Assembly: GCA_021780815.1 (NCBI GenBank)
Contig: JAJXYC010000009.1
Location: 95,157-148,469, forward strand
DNA: 53,313 nt
Direction: 5' to 3'
Source of the DNA: Bacteroidota bacterium
GTDB taxonomy: Bacteria; Bacteroidota; Ignavibacteria; Kapaibacteriales; UBA2268
In this document: positions 17,314-27,518 of the stretch, one piece after another
How the letters are laid out: the number at the start of each line of letters is the position of its first letter
How positions within the stretch are numbered: the first letter of the stretch is position 1
Made by a program: the position numbers and the translations under genes
Notes under the pieces: generated by a model
The model's database searches: none
Told to the model about the DNA's origin: nothing
What the model saw: the letters and a program-made list of their open reading frames with translations, nothing else

Positions 17314-18690
17314 TTATTTTATATTATTAGAAAATTCTTTAAGGAAATATGCCGAAGCTTTAATTCCACCAAAGAAATTATCAACAGAAAAACTTTCATT
17401 AGGAGAGTGAATATTGTCGTTTGGCAATCCTAATCCCATCAAAACAACTGGAGCATGTAATACTTTGGTAAAGGTTTCAACAACAGGTATTGAACCACCT
17501 TCACGCATAAATACAACTTCTTTACCAAAAGCTTTTTCTAATGAGGTTATACAACTTTTAATAGCAGGTCCATTTGGATCGACTAAAACAGGATTGGCGC
17601 CTGACATAACTTTAAGATTAATCTTTACTGTTGGTGGAGCAACCATTTGTATAAATTTGGAGACTTTCTTTGCAATATCTTCCGATTTTTGATTGGGAAC
17701 AAGTCGAAAAGAAAATTTTGCTGATGCTTTGCTGGGCAAAACAGTTTTTTGTCCAGCACCGATGTATCCACCTTTTATTCCATTAACATCAAAAGTTGGT
17801 CTAGCCCATATTCTCTCTAATGTAGAGAAGCCCATTTCGCCATTTACTTCTTTTACGCCTAAATCTGCTTTATATTCAGTTAAATCAAAAGGTAATTTAT
17901 TGAAATTTTCCCGTTCCATTTCTGTTAATTCTAAAACATCATCGTAAAATCCCGGTATAGCAATTCTACCATATTTATCTTTCATTTGATTAATTATCCA
18001 AGCCAGAACTTGAATTGGATTATCAACGGCACCACCAAAAGAACCAGAATGTAAATCACGGTTAGGACCAGTTACTTCTAATTCAAAATAAGATATTCCA
18101 CGCAATCCATAACAAATTGAAGGCATACCGTAATAAAACCACTCAGTATCAGAAATAACAACTACATCGCTTTTAAGTAATTCCGGATTTTGTTCAATAA
18201 ACTCATCTATATGGCTTTCACTTGCTTCTTCTTCGCCCTCAATAATAAATTTTAAATTTACAGGCAGTTTCCCTTCCGATTTTAAATAAAATTCGGCGGC
18301 TTTTAGATGAGTAAAAAGTTGTCCTTTATCATCAGCACTGCCACGTGCAACGATTTTTCCATCTTTAATGAAAGGTTCAAACGGAGAAGATTCCCAAAGT
18401 TCAATCGGGTCAACAGGTTGAACGTCATAATGTCCATAGACAAGTACAGTTTTCGCATCTTTGCCTGCACCATTCCATTCAGCATAAACAAGTGGGTGTC
18501 CTTCTGTTTCTATTAATTGCACTTTGTCAAATACAATTTCTTGAAAATTCCTTATTATCCAATTTGCTGCGGATTTAACGTCCTCTTTATGCTCCTTTTC
18601 GCTGCTTATGCTTGGAATACGTAAAAAATCAAAAAGTTCTTTTAAAAGCTTTTCATTATTTTTTTCTAAATAATTTGCAACATTATCCAT
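17314..18690 (-). CDS. M20-family metallopeptidase (dipeptidase)
   Basis: A 458-residue zinc peptidase of the M20/ArgE-DapE group. Metal and catalytic motifs are H87-x-D89 (YGHYDVQP), the bridging aspartate in RGSADDKG (D120/D121) and the catalytic glutamates in EGEEEASE (153-155). GPNRDLHSGSFGG marks the lid domain that supplies a histidine, and the last metal ligand is probably the histidine in NDNIHSPNES. The sequence style is that of broad-specificity cytosolic di/tripeptidases. It is divergent from the ABC exporter genes, so the 108-base gap probably holds two promoters. Confidence 0.88.
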   Translation of the reverse strand: MDNVANYLEKNNEKLLKELFDFLRIPSISSEKEHKEDVKSAANWIIRNFQEIVFDKVQLIETEGHPLVYAEWNGAGKDAKTVLVYGHYDVQPVDPIELWESSPFEPFIKDGKIVARGSADDKGQLFTHLKAAEFYLKSEGKLPVNLKFIIEGEEEASESHIDEFIEQNPELLKSDVVVISDTEWFYYGMPSICYGLRGISYFELEVTGPNRDLHSGSFGGAVDNPIQVLAWIINQMKDKYGRIAIPGFYDDVLELTEMERENFNKLPFDLTEYKADLGVKEVNGEMGFSTLERIWARPTFDVNGIKGGYIGAGQKTVLPSKASAKFSFRLVPNQKSEDIAKKVSKFIQMVAPPTVKINLKVMSGANPVLVDPNGPAIKSCITSLEKAFGKEVVFMREGGSIPVVETFTKVLHAPVVLMGLGLPNDNIHSPNESFSVDNFFGGIKASAYFLKEFSNNIK

Positions 18691-18798
18691 AGAAAACTCG
18701 TAATTTTATTAAAATTTTAAAACAAATTTAAGTATTTTTTACAAAAAAATCATTTAAAGTTAAGTAAAATTAATTTTATAATTTAACTAATAATAATT

Positions 18799-19719
18799 AT
18801 GAAGGTTTTAGACGTAAATTCAGTAACAAAAGTATTTGGAAATTATAAAGCCGTTGATAAAGTATCTTTCAGCATAGAAGAAGGGAAGATTTTTGGTTTA
18901 TTAGGTCCAAATGGAGCAGGTAAAACAACAATTATTCGAATGATTACTAATATATTTGCTCCCGATGAAGGTTCTATTAAAATTTTCGGTGAAGATATTA
19001 ATTCCAATTCGAAAAATCAAATCGGTTATTTACCAGAAGAGCGTGGTTTATATAAGAAAACAAAGGTAATTGAACAACTTGAGTATTTTGGCAGATTAAA
19101 AGGTCTAACTAGAAATGAGGCTCATAAAAAAGCAAAATATTGGCTTGAAAAAGTAGGTGCTAATGGCTGGGAAAATAAGAAGATACAAGAATTATCAAAA
19201 GGTATGGCTCAAAAAGTGCAATTTGTTTCTACTATTTTGCACGAGCCTAATTTTATGATATTTGATGAACCTTTTTCCGGATTTGACCCTATTAATGCTG
19301 AATTGCTAATTAATATTTTATTAGAAATGAAATCGCAAGGGAAAACTATTATTCTTTCTACTCATCAAATGTATCAAGTAGAAAAACTTTGTGATGATAT
19401 TTTTATGATTAATAAAGGCAAGCAAGTGTTAAATGGAAATTTACGAGAAATAAAAAAGAATTACGGAAAGAACAACTTAATAATTGAATTTGAAGGTAAT
19501 GGCAATTTTTTGAAAAGTATCTCGCAAAACCAAATAATTGATTATTCTGAAAATAGAGCCGAAATAAAAATTACAAGCTACGATGAAGCACAGCAGATTT
19601 TAAAAAATGCTATAACAGATAATCAAATTACTCGCTTTGAAATTGAAGAACCACCTTTAAATCAAATTTTTATTGATATTGTAGAAAAAAATAGAGATGA
19701 ATATGAAACAATCAAATAA
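18799..19719 (+). CDS. ABC transporter ATPase, NatA-like
   Basis: A 306-residue ABC ATPase with Walker A GPNGAGKT near residue 37. The signature is changed to ELSKGMAQKVQ, a form common in the NatA/ABC-2 exporter group. Walker B is FMIFDEPFSGFDP and the switch histidine lies in STHQMYQ. A ~85-residue C-terminal domain of the kind found in this group follows. The following permease gene starts inside its last codons, so the two form one exporter. The substrate is unknown; family members include Na+ and drug exporters. Confidence 0.9.
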   Translation: MKVLDVNSVTKVFGNYKAVDKVSFSIEEGKIFGLLGPNGAGKTTIIRMITNIFAPDEGSIKIFGEDINSNSKNQIGYLPEERGLYKKTKVIEQLEYFGRLKGLTRNEAHKKAKYWLEKVGANGWENKKIQELSKGMAQKVQFVSTILHEPNFMIFDEPFSGFDPINAELLINILLEMKSQGKTIILSTHQMYQVEKLCDDIFMINKGKQVLNGNLREIKKNYGKNNLIIEFEGNGNFLKSISQNQIIDYSENRAEIKITSYDEAQQILKNAITDNQITRFEIEEPPLNQIFIDIVEKNRDEYETIK

Positions 19720-20998
19720 AATATGGACAATTATTTCTTTTGAATTTATTACAAGAGTAAAATCTAAAGGATTTATTATATCAACTATTCTTGCCCCAAT
19801 TTTTTTAATCGCATTGATAATTATTCCGGGACTTGTTGCTTCTTTTTCAATGAACGAAACAAGCAAACATATTGCTGTAATTGACCAATCATCAATAGTT
19901 GTAGATAAATTAATCCGAGATGATGCTAAAACATTTTTTAAATCAAATAGTTCAGTTGATGAATTAAAAAAACAGATTTTGAATGGGAAGTTAGATGCCT
20001 TTCTTTTAATTCCGAATGATGTTTTACAAAAAGGTGAGGTTACTGTTTTTACACCGGGTGGTGGTGGAATTGGTTATATTGAAAAAATAGACAAAATTAT
20101 TTCTGACATCGTTCGTGAAAAACGGCTGCTAAATGCTGGTGTAGATAAAAAAGTAATCACTATTGTGGAGCAAGGGATTGATATAAAAAGTATTAAAGTA
20201 ACAACAGAAGGGACTCAAAAAGATTATACTGAATTTTTCTCAATTTTTGGATATATGCTTGGGTTTATGATCTATTTCCTAATGTTTATGTATGGTGCGA
20301 TTGTGATGCGAGGTGTAATAACTGAAAAAGTTAATCGAATAATTGAAGTTATTAATTCATCAGCCAAACCAATGGAAATAATGATGGGAAAAATATTTGG
20401 AATTGGTGGAGTTGGATTATTGCAAGTTTTAATTTGGGTAATTTTACTTGCTGTAGTAACAGTTGCCGGTGGTTCTATTGCAACAATGTTTATCCATCAG
20501 CCAAGTTTATCTTCAATTTCCCAAGGAGCGGCAGCGACACAAATAAAAGGATTACCTTTTGATATTCCACAAATACCAATTGGAGTATGGTTTGCTTTTG
20601 TATTTTTCTTTCTTGTAGGATATTTTATGTATTCAGCATTATTTGCCGCAGTTGGGTCGGCAGTAGACCAAGAAGAAGATGCTCAACAGCTCCAAATGCC
20701 AATTACTATGCCATTGATTATCCCAATTTTGTTTATGCCTGCTATTATGGCAAATCCCGATGGTACGCTTGCAATTGTTTTGTCATTAATTCCTTTCTTT
20801 TCTCCAATAATTATGACAGCAAGAATTGCTGCTACTTCTGTTCCTTTATGGCAGATTGCTACATCAGTTGTTCTTACTTTGGGTACTTTGCTCTTATGTG
20901 TTTGGCTTGCTTCTAAAATTTATAGAACTGGAATTTTAATGTATGGCAAAAAACCTTCTTTCAAAGAATTAATAAAATGGATTAGATTAGCTAAATAA
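19697..20998 (+). CDS. ABC-2 type permease, NatB-like
   Basis: A 433-residue membrane protein. It has one N-terminal helix (about residues 24-48), a ~150-residue extracytoplasmic domain and five to six clustered C-terminal helices from about 185 to 420. MRGVITEKVNRIIEVINSSAKPMEIMMGKI is the conserved cytoplasmic loop of ABC-2 permeases of the NatB group. Its start overlaps the ATPase gene by 23 bases, or by 17 if the second ATG at 19703 is used. It is the transmembrane partner of the ATPase. It converges on trmB with a 24-base gap and no clear hairpin. Confidence 0.88.
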   Translation: MNMKQSNKIWTIISFEFITRVKSKGFIISTILAPIFLIALIIIPGLVASFSMNETSKHIAVIDQSSIVVDKLIRDDAKTFFKSNSSVDELKKQILNGKLDAFLLIPNDVLQKGEVTVFTPGGGGIGYIEKIDKIISDIVREKRLLNAGVDKKVITIVEQGIDIKSIKVTTEGTQKDYTEFFSIFGYMLGFMIYFLMFMYGAIVMRGVITEKVNRIIEVINSSAKPMEIMMGKIFGIGGVGLLQVLIWVILLAVVTVAGGSIATMFIHQPSLSSISQGAAATQIKGLPFDIPQIPIGVWFAFVFFFLVGYFMYSALFAAVGSAVDQEEDAQQLQMPITMPLIIPILFMPAIMANPDGTLAIVLSLIPFFSPIIMTARIAATSVPLWQIATSVVLTLGTLLLCVWLASKIYRTGILMYGKKPSFKELIKWIRLAK

Positions 20999-21022
20999 CA
21001 ACTAAATTAAATATAAAATAGA

Positions 21023-21697
21023 TTATTTCTTTGGACTTGCAACGATTTTATATATTGGTATTTGCTTTTTTAAGCAAAAGTCTTCTTTATTGGTAACAGG
21101 AAAAGTCCATTCTTCAATAGAAGAATAATGAAAATCAAATTGAGATGATTTTTCTAATGTTTTTTTATGGAATTCATCGACATAATCGCAATCTGTTGCA
21201 AGAAATAATTTGCCCGTTGGCTTTAATATTCTAAAAATATTGTTAAGAAAAGTAAGGCTAAAAAGCCTGCGATTATGCTGACTTTGTTTAGGCCACGGGT
21301 CTGGAAATAAATAAAATATTTTGTCTATTGAATTCTCCTCTAAAAAGTCAAATCCATTGACACAAGTATACCATAAAGCATTGGCATTGGGAATTTGTTC
21401 ACCAAGAACCAGATTATTTAACCAATCAACTAATTTTTTTCTTACTTCAAGTCCTAAAATATTATCATTAGGATTTTGGAAAGCGTAATTCAACAAAAAT
21501 TTGGATTTACCACAGCCAACATCTAACACATTAGGGCATTTACCATTTAAGAAAATATCCGCATAATTGATAGAATTAATCAAAGGAGGATAATGTTGAG
21601 GAATAACACGCAAATTATTTATAGGGAAATAAATATTAGAACTTGCATGGTGGCGAATTTTATCGGGATAAGGATATTTTAAAAAGTTAATTTCCAT
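21023..21697 (-). CDS. trmB: tRNA (guanine-N7)-methyltransferase TrmB
   Basis: A 224-residue class I SAM methyltransferase. The SAM-binding motif is VLDVGCGKSKFLLNYA, followed by ILGLEVRKKLVDW, and the TrmB-specific FYLFPDPWPKQSQHNRRLF loop places substrate and catalytic residues. It adds m7G at position 46 of tRNA variable loops. It is translated 14 bases after the mlaE stop, so the two are probably co-transcribed although unrelated in function. Confidence 0.93.
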   Translation of the reverse strand: MEINFLKYPYPDKIRHHASSNIYFPINNLRVIPQHYPPLINSINYADIFLNGKCPNVLDVGCGKSKFLLNYAFQNPNDNILGLEVRKKLVDWLNNLVLGEQIPNANALWYTCVNGFDFLEENSIDKIFYLFPDPWPKQSQHNRRLFSLTFLNNIFRILKPTGKLFLATDCDYVDEFHKKTLEKSSQFDFHYSSIEEWTFPVTNKEDFCLKKQIPIYKIVASPKK

Positions 21698-21711
21698 ACG
21701 TTTGTAAATAA

Positions 21712-22491
21712 TTAATAAAAGAAACCAAATAATGCGTCTAAGAAAAGTATTGCTGCCGCAGAAAGAGTAAAAGCCCGGACCGTACTATTGCCCACACCTT
21801 CTGCGCCACCTGTTGTTTTAAATCCAACATAAACACCGATTAACGAAGTAACTCCTCCAAAAACACTGGATTTTATTAGTCCTATTATTATTTCCTTTAT
21901 TTTAAAAAACCGCTGGACAGATTCAAAAAAAGCATAAAAAGAGAAATCAAATTTAATGATTGTAAGGACATACGCACCGGCTAATCCGACCAAATAGGAT
22001 ACTAGAACTAATACAGGCATCATAACAATCGTTGCAACTGCTCGAGGCATACCTAAATAACGATGTTTATCAATGCTCATCATCTCCAAAGCATCAATTT
22101 GTTCAGTTACTTTCATCGTACCAATTTCTGCTGCCATAGAGGCACCTATTCTTCCTGCAATGACAAGTGCCGTAAGTACAGGTGAAAGTTCGGTAAATAT
22201 AGAAGTGGCTATTGATGAACCTAAAAAAGGTTTCGCTATATTCAGCATATTGAACTTATCAAATAAACTTGTTGCCTCTAATGCAGTTATCATCCCTGTA
22301 AAAATACCAATTAAAAGAACTAATGGCAAAGATTTGTTGCCAACAAGTTCCATTTGCTTTAATACAATAACCTTATTCTTGACTAATGTAGGAAAATATC
22401 GGAATATTCGCAAAGATAATATCCCAAATTGACCTAGTTCTGTTATAAAATTTACTGATTTTCGTCCTAATAAAATAAATAGTTTTTTCAT
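21712..22491 (-). CDS. mlaE: MlaE-family ABC permease (phospholipid transport)
   Basis: A 259-residue membrane protein of the MlaE/YrbE family. Conserved features are VLTALVIAGRIGASMAAEIG near the middle, TEQIDALEMMSIDKHRYLGMPR after it, and SSVFGGVTSLIGVYVGF before the last helices. The family forms the membrane part of the complex that moves phospholipids between the outer and inner membranes. The usual ATPase (MlaF) and MCE-domain partner (MlaD) are not adjacent here, so they must lie elsewhere if the system is complete. Confidence 0.9.
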   Translation of the reverse strand: MKKLFILLGRKSVNFITELGQFGILSLRIFRYFPTLVKNKVIVLKQMELVGNKSLPLVLLIGIFTGMITALEATSLFDKFNMLNIAKPFLGSSIATSIFTELSPVLTALVIAGRIGASMAAEIGTMKVTEQIDALEMMSIDKHRYLGMPRAVATIVMMPVLVLVSYLVGLAGAYVLTIIKFDFSFYAFFESVQRFFKIKEIIIGLIKSSVFGGVTSLIGVYVGFKTTGGAEGVGNSTVRAFTLSAAAILFLDALFGFFY

Positions 22492-22584
22492 CGTTAAATA
22501 AATTACAAAATTGAGAATTATTTTTCAATAAAAGATTATTTTTGAAAAGAATTTATTATTTTTATAGAAAATGAAAATTGCAAA

Positions 22585-25002
22585 ATGAGAAAAAAACATT
22601 TCCATAACCATTATAAATCTTTATTATTATATTTATTTACGTTTTTGTTTATAGCAACAAACACATATTCACAAGATTATACAACACCACCTTACGAACA
22701 ACACAAGACAAAATTCCCTGATGAATTTTCAGAATTAGACGAATCAAGTTGTAAAGACGTATTTCATTCGTTAGATTATCAAAATTCAATTAAATATGCA
22801 AGGAAAAAATATCACGACGCATTAGTCCTTTTACGGCAACGTGATTCGGTAAGAGCGGCAAAAAGTTTTGAAGCGGCAATTCAAAGAATAAATAAATATT
22901 TAAGCTTTCCCGGTATAGAAAATCAACAAGAGTTCTTAGATTTAGTACGCTCTATTATAGAAGACTACGAAACTTACATTACTTCAATTGATGATTTAGA
23001 TGAAAATTCGTCAATTTTCATAGTTCGTAAGATGTTATTTAACCAAATTGAGCAATTAGATTTAAGCAAATCAACTAAAAATACACAATTAGTCAATCCA
23101 AAAGCAAATGACAATAAATATGTAGTAACACCTGGTGTAAAAACTTTTGTTCCTCCACCAGATACTTTAGTAGTTCCTTTTGAAGTTAATGACCAAGTTA
23201 CAGCGGCAATTGACAGATTAACCAAAACAAAACTTCGCAAATACTTAAAAGTTTATTTAGACCGTTCTACTCGTTATTTCCCGATGATGAAAAAAATTGC
23301 AAGTTACGAAGGTGTTCCACAAGAACTGTTGTATTTGTGTTTATATGAAAGTGGTGTTAATCCAAATGCGATTTCTTCGGCAAGTGCTGTTGGACTTTGG
23401 CAATTTATTTATTCGACTGGGCAAAGATATGGATTAAATGCCAACTCATCAATTTGGATGGATGAACGACGAGACCCAGAAAAATCTACTCGTGCAGCAA
23501 TGAGGCATCTGAAAGATTTATACACTTCCTTTGGTGATTGGTATTTAGCACTAGCTGCTTATAATTGTGGTGAAGGCTGTGTCCGTAATGCTATCAAAAA
23601 ATCAAGGAAAAATAATCCTTCTTTTTGGGAAATTCAACCTTTTTTGCCTCGTGAAACACGTAATTATGTCCCGAACTATTTAGCGATTTCACTTATTGCA
23701 ATGGACCCACATAAATATGGCTTCACTAATGAAGAAATGAACTTCCAAGATGAACTTCATTATGATGTTTATGTCTTGAAAGAACCTTTCAATTTAGAAT
23801 CCTTAGCAAAATCTGCTGGTATAACTGTTGACCAGTTAAGAGAACTCAATCCTGAACTTATTCGGAATTGCACTCCTATAGATGTCTCAAGTTATTATTT
23901 GAAAATTCCTGAAAATGTTTCTGCTTCTTTTGGAAACAACCTTGCGGCAATTCCTTATGAAGAAAAGAAACCTTTTGTTGTGCATACTTTGGAAGAAGGC
24001 GAAACGCTTAATTCTTTGGTTAATAGATTTAATGTTTCAAAAGATGAAATTACTAAGCTTAACAAGTTTTCAAACATGGTAGATAATTTTAGCCCGCAAT
24101 CTCAAATAATGTTGCCAATCACTCAGAAGGCTTATGATAGTTTGAGAATTGCTAATAAAGTCGCTCTTCCAAAAGCACAATCTAATGAAAATTTAATAGC
24201 TCATCAAAAAATTATTAAGCAAACCCCGACAGAAAAGAAATATCATACTGTCCAAGATGGTGAAACTCTTTATACTATTTCACAAAAATACGGTGTTGAT
24301 TTAGCAGATTTAAAGACTTTGAATGGATTAGACGACCAATCAATTATTAAAGTAGGGCAAAAAATTATTCTTTCCGAAACTGAAGTTAAAACTATAACTA
24401 AAAATGTTATAAAATACCATAAAGTAAGAAAAGGTGAAACTCTTCAAGATATTGCAGATAATTTTGGTGCGTCAAAAGAAGATATAAAAAAAATCAATCA
24501 TTTAAAATCTAATAAAATTAAATCTGGGAAAAAACTTAAAATACCGGTAGAAGTTACTGAAACTGTTACTACAAAATCATCCAATGATAACAATGTTGCT
24601 TCTATTTCGGAAAAGAAGCATACAAAAGAACAAATAATTATCCATAAAGTAAAAGCAGGCGAATCCCTTGAAAAAATTGCGGCTAAATACAATGTAACAA
24701 CTGACCAGATTCAAGATTGGAACCCAAAAAGCGTTAATGGTGATGTTGTTTATAAAAATACAAGATTAAAAATTCACGTTGGCAAAGACATCGCAAGTAA
24801 CACTATTTCCGAAAAAAGTTCACCGAAAAGTAGCAAAAAAGACAAATTAAAAATTAAGAAATACACTATCAAAAATGGTGATACATTATATTCTATTGCT
24901 AAAAAGTTCAATGTTTCTGTTGATGATATAATTGCATGGAATAAAATCAAAAAATCCAAAACTGATAATATTAGAATTGGTACAACTCTCATTATAAAAT
25001 AA
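22585..25002 (+). CDS. LysM-rich membrane-bound lytic transglycosylase, MltD-like
   Basis: An 805-residue exported protein. A signal segment lies at residues 11-30, and an N-terminal helical region (45-165) carries a repeat-like motif. A SLT/GEWL lysozyme-type domain spans about 225-395 with catalytic E255 in [29 protein letters not shown] and AYNCGEG complete the family 1 transglycosylase motifs. Five clear LysM repeats follow from about 465 to the end (for example [19 protein letters not shown]), plus one degenerate copy near 400. It cuts peptidoglycan glycan strands. Family 1D enzymes usually have fewer LysM units, so this is a long version. A hairpin terminator follows. Confidence 0.9.
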   Translation: MRKKHFHNHYKSLLLYLFTFLFIATNTYSQDYTTPPYEQHKTKFPDEFSELDESSCKDVFHSLDYQNSIKYARKKYHDALVLLRQRDSVRAAKSFEAAIQRINKYLSFPGIENQQEFLDLVRSIIEDYETYITSIDDLDENSSIFIVRKMLFNQIEQLDLSKSTKNTQLVNPKANDNKYVVTPGVKTFVPPPDTLVVPFEVNDQVTAAIDRLTKTKLRKYLKVYLDRSTRYFPMMKKIASYEGVPQELLYLCLYESGVNPNAISSASAVGLWQFIYSTGQRYGLNANSSIWMDERRDPEKSTRAAMRHLKDLYTSFGDWYLALAAYNCGEGCVRNAIKKSRKNNPSFWEIQPFLPRETRNYVPNYLAISLIAMDPHKYGFTNEEMNFQDELHYDVYVLKEPFNLESLAKSAGITVDQLRELNPELIRNCTPIDVSSYYLKIPENVSASFGNNLAAIPYEEKKPFVVHTLEEGETLNSLVNRFNVSKDEITKLNKFSNMVDNFSPQSQIMLPITQKAYDSLRIANKVALPKAQSNENLIAHQKIIKQTPTEKKYHTVQDGETLYTISQKYGVDLADLKTLNGLDDQSIIKVGQKIILSETEVKTITKNVIKYHKVRKGETLQDIADNFGASKEDIKKINHLKSNKIKSGKKLKIPVEVTETVTTKSSNDNNVASISEKKHTKEQIIIHKVKAGESLEKIAAKYNVTTDQIQDWNPKSVNGDVVYKNTRLKIHVGKDIASNTISEKSSPKSSKKDKLKIKKYTIKNGDTLYSIAKKFNVSVDDIIAWNKIKKSKTDNIRIGTTLIIK

Positions 25003-25030
25003 TAGGTAACTTGTTGAATTTAAATTAAAG

Positions 25031-25059
25031 GGTTATATTGGGCTATGTAACCTCTTTTA
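25031..25059 (+). terminator. Hairpin terminator after the lytic transglycosylase gene
   Basis: GGTTATAT and ATGTAACC form an 8-bp stem (one G-U) with a 6-base loop, followed by TCTTTTAA. It lies 28 bases past the stop codon. Confidence 0.5.
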
Positions 25060-25080
25060 ATTGGAGCAAGTTCTTTTATA

Positions 25081-25106
25081 TTGTTAATATTAATTGTTAA
25101 TATTAA
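25081..25106. repeat. 13-bp tandem duplication upstream of the nuclease-methyltransferase gene
   Basis: TTGTTAATATTAA occurs twice with no spacer, 60 bases ahead of the ATG at 25167. It is in the position where promoter elements would be expected, so it could be a binding site pair or a simple slippage duplication. Confidence 0.85.
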
Positions 25107-25166
25107 AGGTTGAAATTCATTTGTATTTACTAAATTGCATTGATAACTTCGATAAAAATAAATTTT

Positions 25167-27419
25167 ATGGATACACAAATTGCTACAGCAAATTTTTTTA
25201 ATCTATTAGATTTTAATCAAATATTAAATAATCCAGATTTTAAAGAAGATAGTGTTCGTGAAGTTATTATCTTACCAATTTTAAAAGAATTGGGATATGA
25301 CGAATCGTCAATTGTCCGAAGCAAATCTTTGAATCATCCATTTTTAAAAATCGGAAGTAATAAAAAAATTCCCATAAAGTTAATACCAGATTATATTTTA
25401 AAAATAGAAAATAATTATGCTTGGGTTTTGGATGCTAAATCACCAAGTAAAAATATAGACAGCGAAGACTTTGTAGAACAAGTTTATGGCTATGCAACAC
25501 ATCCAGAAATCAGAAGTACATATTTTGCCTTATGTAACGGACTTGAATTTGTTCTGTATAGAACAGCATCTACTTCAAAGCCTGTATTAAAATTCAAAAT
25601 GCAAGATATTGAAGAAAATTGGGATATTTTAAAATCATTACTTTCACCTTCAAGCTTTCAAATTGGGAAAACTTTTACTTATGAAAGCATAAAATTAACC
25701 CAAAAAGGTTTTGATTACTTTAATAGACCATTATTAGAAGAAATTCAAGTAAAAAAGCAAGCAACAAAAAGACATTATGGAGTGCATGGTTATTTTACAA
25801 AACAAAGTTGGAATGTAGTTTCAGAATATATTCGTAATTTTTCTAAACCTGGGGACCTTGTGTTAGACCCTTTTGGAGGAAGTGGAATTACTGCAATAGA
25901 AGCGATGATGAATAACCGTAATGCAATTAGTATCGATTTAAACCCATTAGCCGTTTTCATTGTTAATGCTTTAATAGATCCTGTTAATTTTACAGAATTT
26001 TCCGAAGCATTTGATAGGATAAAAACAAAATATGAAAAACTAAAACCAAAAAATAATCAAGACATTGATGAAATTTTGCAAAAATATAAATACCCAAAAG
26101 GTATAAAATTACCTAAAGGTTCTGATGTTGATACAATAGAAAAATTATTCAGTAGAAAACAATTGACAGAACTTGTATTACTGAAAAATCTCATTCTAAA
26201 AGAAAAAAATAAGAATATTAAAAACTCTTTTTTATTAATGTTTTCAGGTTTAGTAACAAAACATAATTTAACATATCATACATCTTCTTACGTAAAAAAA
26301 GAAGGTGGAGGTAATGCCGCTCCTTTTCAATATTACAGATATCGGATTGCACCAAATCCTATAAGCATAGATTTAATGAAATTTTTCGAAATTCGGTTCA
26401 AAAAAGTTTTAGCTGCAAAAAAGGAGATACAATATTATATAAACGAAGACACTATTCAGAATATTCAAGTTTATAAAGGTGACGCTACCAAATTAACAAA
26501 TATCCCAAAAGAGTCAATTGATTATGTATATACCGACCCGCCGTATGGTAAGAAAATACCATATTTAGATTTATCAATTATGTGGAATGCTTGGCTTGAC
26601 CTTGAAGTTACAGAAGAAGATTACCAAAAAGAAGCAATTGAAGGTGGTTCTCATAATAAATCAAAGGAAGAATATAATAAAATGATATCTGAAAGCATCA
26701 AGGAAATGTATAGAGTTTTGAAATTTGATAGATGGCTTTCCTTTGTGTTCGCCCATAAAGACCCAGAATTCTGGCATTTGATAATTAATACTGCTGAAGC
26801 TTGTGGATTTGAATATGTTGGTGCTGTGCCTCAAAAAAATGGTCAAACAAGTTTTAAAAAACGACAAAATCCATTTACTGTACTTTCAGGACAACTTATT
26901 ATTAATTTTAAAAAAGTTAAAAATCCCAAAACAATACTTAAAGCAAATTTGGGAATGGATGTTGCACAAATAGTTATGCAAACAATCGAAGGAATTATTG
27001 CTAAGAACAATGGTGCAACTCTTGAGCAAATTAACGATGAACTTATAATCAAAGGGTTAGAACTTGGCTTCATTGATTTACTTAAAAAAGAGTATCAAGA
27101 CTTAACTCCATTATTATTAAATTCTTTTGATTATAATGAAGAAAAAGAAATTTTTACAATTAAACATAACACAAAATTTACTACTCAAATAGATGTTAAG
27201 TTACGAATTAAATATTATTTATTAAGTTATTTACGCAGAATGGAAAGAGAAGGCACTCTCCCTCATTTCGATGATATAATTTTAAATATCTTACCTTTAT
27301 TAAAAAATGGGGATACACCCGAAAATCAGACTATTTTATTAGTATTAGAAGATATTGCTGAAAGAACAGATAAAGATAAATGGAGATTAAAAAAAGAGGA
27401 CCGAACATTGTTTGATTAA
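25167..27419 (+). CDS. Fused PD-(D/E)xK nuclease and amino-DNA methyltransferase (single-chain restriction-modification-like)
   Basis: The protein has 750 residues from ATG; a TTG 27 bases upstream is a weaker start. Residues 20-160 resemble the HsdR N-terminal nuclease: a glutamate in SVREVIILPILKELGY, then D75 in PDYIL, then D89-A-K91 in VLDAKSP. These form a complete PD-(D/E)xK set. Residues 200-590 are a SAM methyltransferase with motif I LDPFGGSG (233-240) and motif IV DPPYG (457-461), so it should make N6-adenine or N4-cytosine. The ~215 residues between the motifs probably hold target recognition. The last 160 residues are unassigned. No separate restriction, specificity or methylase gene is nearby. 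Confidence 0.78.
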   Translation: MDTQIATANFFNLLDFNQILNNPDFKEDSVREVIILPILKELGYDESSIVRSKSLNHPFLKIGSNKKIPIKLIPDYILKIENNYAWVLDAKSPSKNIDSEDFVEQVYGYATHPEIRSTYFALCNGLEFVLYRTASTSKPVLKFKMQDIEENWDILKSLLSPSSFQIGKTFTYESIKLTQKGFDYFNRPLLEEIQVKKQATKRHYGVHGYFTKQSWNVVSEYIRNFSKPGDLVLDPFGGSGITAIEAMMNNRNAISIDLNPLAVFIVNALIDPVNFTEFSEAFDRIKTKYEKLKPKNNQDIDEILQKYKYPKGIKLPKGSDVDTIEKLFSRKQLTELVLLKNLILKEKNKNIKNSFLLMFSGLVTKHNLTYHTSSYVKKEGGGNAAPFQYYRYRIAPNPISIDLMKFFEIRFKKVLAAKKEIQYYINEDTIQNIQVYKGDATKLTNIPKESIDYVYTDPPYGKKIPYLDLSIMWNAWLDLEVTEEDYQKEAIEGGSHNKSKEEYNKMISESIKEMYRVLKFDRWLSFVFAHKDPEFWHLIINTAEACGFEYVGAVPQKNGQTSFKKRQNPFTVLSGQLIINFKKVKNPKTILKANLGMDVAQIVMQTIEGIIAKNNGATLEQINDELIIKGLELGFIDLLKKEYQDLTPLLLNSFDYNEEKEIFTIKHNTKFTTQIDVKLRIKYYLLSYLRRMEREGTLPHFDDIILNILPLLKNGDTPENQTILLVLEDIAERTDKDKWRLKKEDRTLFD

Positions 27420-27518
27420 ATATTTATTTATTTTAAAAATTACTACATACCAATTTGTTTAACGTATTTAGAGTAGAACAAGAAATATAAGGGAAAGAAT
27501 GGCGGAAGTTCCTTTAAT

